DNA from: Taudactylus pleione
Lineage: Eukaryota > Chordata > Amphibia > Anura > Myobatrachidae
Length of the DNA: 64,000 bases
Direction: 5' to 3'
Assembly (NCBI GenBank): GCA_031769625.1
Contig: JAUIMM010000885.1
Coordinates: forward strand, 3,181,001 to 3,245,000
Under the pieces are notes generated by a model. That model was not told the origin of the DNA and did no database searches. It saw only the letters and a program-made list of their open reading frames with translations. Shown in pieces: positions 58,110 to 64,000 of the stretch. Made by a program: the position numbers and the translations under genes. Every line of letters begins with the position of its first letter. Position 1 is the stretch's first letter.

Positions 58110-58375
58110 TATTAATAACCCTCCCGGGTGGGTGCCTAACCCTAAGTCCCCCCCGGTAGCCCTAAACCTAACCCTCCCCCCCGCGGCTGTCCGTTTGCAG
58201 CGCCCGGCATCACTACGATCGTGATGCCGGGCGCCGGTCTCCCGGCATCGGGGATATGCGTGCGTCTACATCTAGACGCCCGGCATTTCACCCTTGCCGG
58301 GATAAGACAGTCAGGAAGCCGGCTGCCGGTATATAGGCAGTCGGCTTCCCAATTGCTTCCCATGTAGTTACTGTA
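58110..58375. repeat. CCCTAA / CCGGCATCACTACGAT repeat (copy 2)
   Basis: Matches 36900-37120 almost throughout: 'ggtgcctaaccctaagtcccc', 'ccgcggctgtccg', 'cggcatcactacgatcgtgatgccg' and 'tttcacccttgccgggataagacagtc' (quoted in parts). The upstream CCCTAA stretch is much shorter than in copy 1. Confidence 0.8.
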
Positions 58376-59004
58376 TACTGGCACATTACCACTGATAAGG
58401 CTACTAGGACCAAATCTGCCATTTTATTCAAATCAAGTCTGTTGCCTATGAACCTGCAAGCCGGCTAACTGGACCTGTAATTGCCTTTTCCGGGATGTTG
58501 TAGGATATATTAACAGCAGGTTTTTTTTAAAGTGACAACTCTCGGCAAAGGATTGGGGCAGCATGATAACCGGACTTGATTAAACATTAGTATGCCACTT
58601 ATATTTAAGCACGTTATCCAGCACAGTAATACAGGTGCTGTTTATTGAGCCCAGTAGTCAGTTTGCTCGCTGTTTAAAAACTTCACTTGTACTGTACAGT
58701 GCATACTCTACTTTAATTCCCGGGTGACAGAAATCTGGAATCAATGTTTATTACTAGAACAAAAGGTGAAGGACTTCTTCAACCCTTGATTAAAGTTCAA
58801 AGGATTTTACCATCTGCATTTGGCTTTTAGTCCATGTATTTGAAATTCTCATTAGTACTTGAATAATAATTAAAACCAAAATTATAAAGATAAAAAAAGA
58901 TTAAAAACACAACATTCAAAGTCAAGAGTGAAGACTTTACCTGATAAGTCAGGAAGAGAAATGATTGAGCCTCCGAGTTCAGATATGTCCTGCACAGTGT
59001 TAGA
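58376..59004. other. No gene recognised
   Basis: AT-rich, without repeats or motifs I can support. Confidence 0.35.
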
Positions 59005-59735
59005 ATGGTGCTATATGCCGTCAGGATGTTGGCATTCACCATGTCAGCAATCACTATGTCGTCATCCAAAATGTCGACATCAGAATGTCAAATGTTATGT
59101 CGATTGAATATCGACATCTGACATGTCTACATTTGCAAAATGTCAACATGGACAGATGGTGACATATGACATGTCGAGATTAGAGATGTGCGGTTCGATT
59201 CCCCAGAAATCTGAATCCACCTGAATTTCGTGAATCCGGGTAAATCCGAGTCGCGGTTCTAATCTCCTGAGGAGATCCGGGTACATCCGGGTCACGGTTC
59301 TGATCTTTTTGCAGTTCAGAATTCAGATTTTAATTCCGAATTTCTGGTTTTGAATTGCATAAATTACATGATTTTAGCTGTTTTAAAACTTTTATCTATT
59401 TTTTATTTAAAAAATCCAGATCCAAATCCAAAACCAAAACCAAAACGCTTGAGGGTGGTTTGCAAAACCAAATCCAGATCCAAAGCCTTGAAGGAGATAC
59501 AGACCCAAAATCAAAACCAAAACACGGGGGTCGGCGCACATCCCTAGTCGAGTTAGTGAAGATGTCGACAGGAAGGTTAGGGTTCGGGGTAGTGTTAGGG
59601 TTATCATTAGGGTAGTTACAGTACCTTAAAAAAAACTTGACTACATTGTGGCCATGTTGACATTTCATCAGTATCGACTTGTTGTATGTCGACATGCTTG
59701 AACATGTCTGTCGGCATTTTCACCATGTTGAATCA
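59005..59735. mobile_element. GTCGACAT-type element (second copy) with nested hAT MITE
   Basis: Left arm 59020-59180 and right arm 59547-59735 carry inverted ATGTCGACAT/TGTCAACAT phrases as at 11795-13445. Only a short 'ggaaggttagggtt...gttagggttatcattaggg' segment (quoted in part) lies where the other copy has ~35 array units. Confidence 0.75.
59181..59546. mobile_element. 366-bp deletion derivative of the hAT family
   Basis: Termini TAGAGATGTGCGG and CGCACATCCCTA (complement TAGGGATGTGCGCCGACC). Flanks gtcgagat (59173-59180) and gtcgagtt (59547-59554), an 8-bp duplication with one mismatch. The interior contains the 3' subterminal phrases (ccaaatccaaaacc) of the large hAT copies. This shows the family also generates short MITEs. 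Confidence 0.9.
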
Positions 59736-60092
59736 AGTGTGATCCTTTCTCTAGTGTCTACATTGTGTATTTGAATCAGATGGTTGTTGTGTGACATATT
59801 CCTGTAAAAAGTGGTCAATGAGTTGCGATTGATTGGAGATGATTGAGTCTATGCCCGATATTATGGGGTAATCTGGTGTATAACGCTCTTATTGTATGTA
59901 TATTTGGAATGGCAGGATTCTTGTTGCAAATAAAGTCTCTGTCTTGTTTAAGATGCCATTCTCTGTTCCTGTTTTTAACAGTGAGTATAGCTACTGATTA
60001 AATAATCCTGTTGGATATTGTTTCAAAGATTTGTAAGTAGCCTTGTCGCTGAGTATTTTTGTGGCTTCTTGCAGGTAGTCTGTTTTGTCTAA

Positions 60093-60386
60093 AGCTGGGT
60101 ACACACTGGAGCGATGTAGGGCCGATATGCCGTTTCGTAACGACATATCACCTACATCGCTCAGTGCGTACGCAAGTTTGCGCGCTCCCGCGGTCGCTAG
60201 TGACGGTCACCAGGTTTGATGTGCGGCACATCAAACCTAGTGATATCGCTAGCGGCCAGTGCATTGTTAATGAATGACGATACTGTGATTGTTACGTCGT
60301 TCATTAAAGTCGCCCAGTGTGAACGTACAATGGACATTTTTTCCGATGTCAGAATGAATACCCGTCCCTCCAGTGTGTACCCAGCT
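60093..60386. mobile_element. MITE AGCTGGGTACACACTGG..CCAGTGTGTACCCAGCT
   Basis: Perfect 17-bp TIRs and ~294 bp, with palindromic interior (tttgatgtgcggcacatcaaa). The superfamily is not decided because the flanking duplication is unclear. Confidence 0.9.
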
Positions 60387-61499
60387 GACTATTCCTCCTC
60401 CTTTATCAGTTGTTTTTTTCTGTTATTCCATTGTTGTGGCTATTTACTTATAATTATATTTGCTTAATTTGATGGGTCTGGGACGAGCACCGGTACAAAC
60501 ATTCCGACGGAAGCCATCAGAGTCACTGCTCTTGTCATCTTGCAATGTAACTTTGTAACAGTATTGTCTGGGAGGCTTACTAACTGACTGTACACTGCAT
60601 AGACTCAGACCTTCTATACGTCATCTAACACGCATAGCCTTTCTCAAATTTGATCATGTATAGTAATACAAACAGAGTTTACTCTGCTTTCACTTTCCCG
60701 ATATCAGGTCAGATAATGCAGTTAAGTTTTTGACCATAGACTTTCATTCCTCTACTGGGATTTTTCCGTGGTAACTCACTTCCCCGGCTACTCATACTGT
60801 AGGAGTATGTTTTCTAAGCTCATCTTACTCATACTGCCTCTACTGCCTTCTTGGAAGTTTTCTGACGAATTTAAAAAGAAAAAAAAAATGTAGGCTTATA
60901 GTATTATTTTTAGATGGAAATTTTTTTGTTTGTTTGGTGTTTATAGATTTAAAGCAAAATTCCATACAAACTGGAAATGTAGTGTTTGGTCGTGTGCTTG
61001 TAAACAACAATATGTATATTGGTTACAAGGGAACAAGCATCCTTCCACTCAAGGGTGGTGACCACAATAACTCTATGAGTACAGTGATGCTCTTCTCAAT
61101 ACATTTGAAGCTAGCATGCGATAGCTTGTTGTCAGTGTACATTGCACGTGAATGGGAGGATTCCAGAGGAGAGATTAGATCTATGACAACAGTTCTACCT
61201 GTTTGAAGCAGGCAAGCAGCAGAAGAAGCTGTTAGAGCACAGTTGGCATGGTGGGTCCTACTGGAGGAAGGCTAGATCCAGAGTAAATAACATTCATTAG
61301 TATTATTTAAAATAACAAATGTCTCCATTAAACCGAGATTTGGGTTTAGTTATCCTTTAAATTCCTCTCAAGTTCCAATTTATGTCACTGCTATGGTAGA
61401 CTTCTAAAGCCTTGCTAGATATTTTATAATTTTATGTGGGTGGAAAGTACATGAAACTTCCTATCTGTAGACATTATGACTATATTGTCATAACTGTTA
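60387..61499. other. No gene recognised
   Basis: A 90-codon frame starts at 60934 (+), but it lacks motifs and splice context. Confidence 0.35.
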
Positions 61500-61504
61500 T
61501 AATT

Positions 61505-61665
61505 GTCTCCTCACAGAATAGTAACTGTAATAATTAACTCCACCTGTGGATCTTTCCAAATGTATTGGTGAGTAATGAATACACCTGTGCACCAGCTAGG
61601 TGGTCTGAAAAACATGAACTGTTAGTAGCTCTCAAGGACCAAGGTTGGCTACCCCTGACTTAGGC
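61505..61665. mobile_element. Relic of the hAT-type MITE seen intact at 43176
   Basis: Shares 'taataattaactccacctgtgga', 'gagtaatgaatacacctgtgcacc' (in parts) and an ending 'ctcaaggaccaaggttgg'. Confidence 0.7.
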
Positions 61666-61669
61666 TTTA

Positions 61670-62000
61670 CGTTGTGTCTTTCTTGAGAATCCTGCACCTG
61701 CTTTTGTGGCTAGGAGTGGATTTTCATCCCAGAAGGGGACCAGGAAGAGTGCAACAATTAATTTAAATAATCCTTTGGATTAGCAGAAGTAAAGGCATTT
61801 CCCAACCTGTACAGGGACATTAAAAAAAACAGAGTTAGTTAGTGGCTTTCAAACTGCCGTTATTCCCACTGTCTTTCTTGGTAATTCTTGAGCGCCATGC
61901 CTGCTTTCTGGGAGTGGATTTTCTTCCCAGAAGGGATTAAGACATTCTTTTTTCTTCCAAACGGACACAGATCTGAAGAGAAAGAGATACATGTAAATAA
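61670..62000. repeat. Diverged direct duplication (~205 bp apart)
   Basis: 'gtgtctttcttgagaatcctg ... gagtggattttcatcccagaaggg' (from 61674) recurs as 'ctgtctttcttggtaattcttg ... gagtggattttcttcccagaaggg' (from 61870); both are quoted in parts. Two units, no coding. Confidence 0.65.
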
Positions 62001-62104
62001 CTACTGGCAGGAAAAAAAGGCAATTTAGGGATATATTTAAAATTCTAAAAGTGAAAAGTGTTCATGTTGCCAATTGCTATGGGCAACATGAATATTAACT
62101 GTCT

Positions 62105-62445
62105 TTGCTTTACCTGAGCTGCCCACCAGTGTGTACTTGCTCAGAAAGAGTTTTCAGAACAGCTGGGAACCTTGTCAGTGATCGGCCTACTAGACTACTT
62201 CCCCAAAATGTGGAAAAGATGATGTCCATCAAAATGAACTGCAAATTCTACGAAAAAGACCTTTACCATCAATTATGTGCAAAAATTACAGAGGCATCTG
62301 TAATGGTGGATTCCAGCGGGGACACATTAATACAGTGTGAAGAATATGATGTATACTGTACATCACCCCAGATTATACCATCACCCAAGCCTATATCGTC
62401 ATCCCATCCTGTGTTGTGTATAAATTACAGCTGCGTTCCCAGTTA
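62105..62445 (+). pseudogene. hAT transposase C-terminal fragment
   Basis: The 113-codon frame includes SERVFRTAGNLVS, RLLPQNVEKMMSIKMN and an acidic/Ser tail. This is the hAT C-terminal dimerisation region and matches copy A at 5172-4909 in the opposite orientation. There is no upstream catalytic sequence, so it is an isolated 3' piece. Its last residues diverge from the usual DEED-type tail. Confidence 0.88.
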
Positions 62446-62774
62446 GATTGGGCATTCATTGTCCACTTTAGTGGATGTGAGCTCCATTTTAGACCATATC
62501 ATCACCATACCCCCTACACATCTTCTGACCTGGGCTACAGGAGGAGCAGCTGCACTCTGGAATACGGTTGCATGGAGTTGCCTCTCTGACTCACTGAAAT
62601 TCAGGTAGAGGGCCCATGGGTAGGGAGTAAGGAGTAGGGACACTATAAACAGAGAACGCAGTTTTAGCTGCTTTATTCCATTTTTTAAACCATATCGTCT
62701 ATTTTCACCTTTGAAAATGTTTATGCAAATCTCAGCAGAGGCGTTTGTGATGCCATGGCTAACGCGCACACGCA

Positions 62775-62800
62775 CACACACACACACACACGAAAAAAAA
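62775..62800. repeat. (CA)n microsatellite
   Basis: 'gcacacgcacacacacacacac' run. Confidence 0.85.
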
Positions 62801-62859
62801 ACACTGATTGATTGATTAATTCATTATTTTTTAGGGGGCACTTGGGAGGGAGAGCACCC

Positions 62860-64000
62860 AAAAGAGGCAGCAGCCTTTTGATAAACAACACAGGCAGCAC
62901 AGCACCCCAGTGCACCTACGTTGCTGATAAATGTGGCTAACGTGCACACACAAAAAAATTGTTTATTTATTGTTTGGGCAGCAGCCCCTTGACAGACAGG
63001 AGCACAGCACCCCTGCACAGCTAATGCGATGACAGGTGTGGCTAACATGCACACAAAAAAAATTGTTTCTTTCTGTGGGCAGCAGCCCCTTGACAGGCAG
63101 GAGCACAGCACCCCTGCGCAGCTACACAGATGACAGGTGTGGCTAACATGCACACAAAACATTTTATTTATTTATTTTTTGGGCATCAGCCCTTTGACAG
63201 ACAGGAGCACAGCACCCCTGCGCACCTACGCCGATGACAGATGTGGCTAATATGCACACAAAAAATTGTTTATTTATTTTATGGGCAGCAGCCCCTTGAC
63301 AGACAGGAGCACAGCACCCCTGCACAGCTAATGCGATAACAGGTGTGGCTAACATGCACACAAAAACATTTTTTATTTTTGTGGGCAGCAGCCCCTTGAC
63401 AGGCAGGAGCACAGCACCCCTGCGCAGCTACACAGATGACAGGTGTGGCTAACATGCACACAAAACATTTTATTTATTTATTTTTGGGGCATCAGCCCTT
63501 TGACAGACAGGAGCACAGCACCCCTGCGCACCTACGCCGATGACAGATGTGGCTAATATGCACACAAAAAAATTGTTTATTTATTTTATGGGCAGCAGCC
63601 CCTTGACAGACAGGAGCACAGCACCCCTGTGCAGCTACGCCGATGACAGGTGTGGCTAGCACGCACACAAAACAAAATTATTTATTTTTTGGGCAGCAGC
63701 GCTTTGACAGACAGGAGCACAGCAACCCTGCACATCTACACCGATGACAGGTGTGGCTAACACACACACAAAAAAAATGTTTATTTACTTTTTGGGCAGC
63801 AGCCGTTTAACAGACAGGAGCACAGCACGCCTGCGCATCTACACCGATGACAGGTGTGGCTAACACAAAAAAAGTTTTTGTTTTTTTTATCACTAGGGGT
63901 GAACCCCTGAAAGAGGCAGCAGCCCCTTGACAGACAGCAGCACAGCACCCCTGTGCACCTACGCTGATGACAATTGTAACTGACATGCACACAGAAAAAA
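62860..64000 (-). repeat. ~102-bp tandem array of a hAT 5' leader, continues past the window
   Basis: About eleven units start with 'gggcagcagcccc' (62978, 63077, 63181, 63280, 63383, 63488, 63590, 63692, 63795, ~63900). A three-unit higher-order repeat of ~305 bp is clear (62978 to 63280; 63077 to 63383; 63181 to 63488). The minus-strand frames read HTCH..GVLCSCLSRGCCP repeats and are artefacts. By analogy with E, this is the leader of another minus-oriented hAT copy whose 5' end lies to the right of the window. Confidence 0.93.

Noticed and set aside
62860..64000. Cysteine-rich repeat frames (HTCH..CCAPVCQGAAA) as a secreted peptide family
   Set aside because: They are translations of the ~102-bp leader array, change frame between units, and lack a signal peptide.

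Overview
This window looks like repeat-rich vertebrate nuclear DNA, most likely from an anuran amphibian. That call is an inference from element content: Tc1/mariner and hAT (BED-finger) DNA transposons, several families of palindromic MITEs of the kind common in frogs, a decayed 5S rRNA copy, and no operon-like coding. I found no convincing host gene, intact RNA gene or CRISPR array. Nearly all long open frames come from transposases or from tandem repeats whose unit length is a multiple of three.

Layout. 0-9.2 kb: a Tc1-like element (transposase on the minus strand, one in-frame stop) whose right terminal inverted repeat (TIR) is split by 6.7 kb of other DNA. That insert holds a 39-bp perfect hairpin, a 5S rRNA-like pseudogene and a decayed hAT transposase with its 5' repeat array. 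9.2-20.9 kb: nested MITEs and foldback elements, a 27-bp TTAGGG-containing minisatellite, a ~2.3-kb palindromic element and several hAT-type MITEs. 20.9-22.55 kb: a minus-strand remnant with an OTU-like fragment followed by 23 or more uninterrupted 45-bp (15-codon) repeats. 22.56-31.6 kb: a complex of three hAT copies (B, D, C) bounded by 680-bp inverted repeats. It holds long 138-bp and 160-bp arrays and an intact 341-codon BED-finger ORF. Target-site duplications (TSDs) and split flanks indicate that the interior has been inverted. 32.5-46.5 kb: a Tc1 relic and a dense field of CCTGATTCAG- and ATTCAATT-type MITEs, including a foldback element with two MITEs nested in it. 46.5-48.9 kb: sequence I cannot assign. 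49.3-52.3 kb: a 30-bp minisatellite with ~1-kb higher-order structure. 53.0-56.1 kb: a complete hAT insertion (element E) with a perfect 8-bp TSD and two BED-finger fragments. 56.2-62 kb: unassigned DNA and small MITEs. 62.1-64 kb: a hAT C-terminal fragment and a ~102-bp array that runs off the window.

How the parts relate: the hAT copies share an architecture of terminal TIR, GC-rich leader with TATA-like and CCAT-type motifs, variable tandem array, BED-finger N-terminus, hAT catalytic core and C-terminal dimerisation region. Most copies lost the core. None looks able to move by itself; any activity would depend on transposase from elsewhere.
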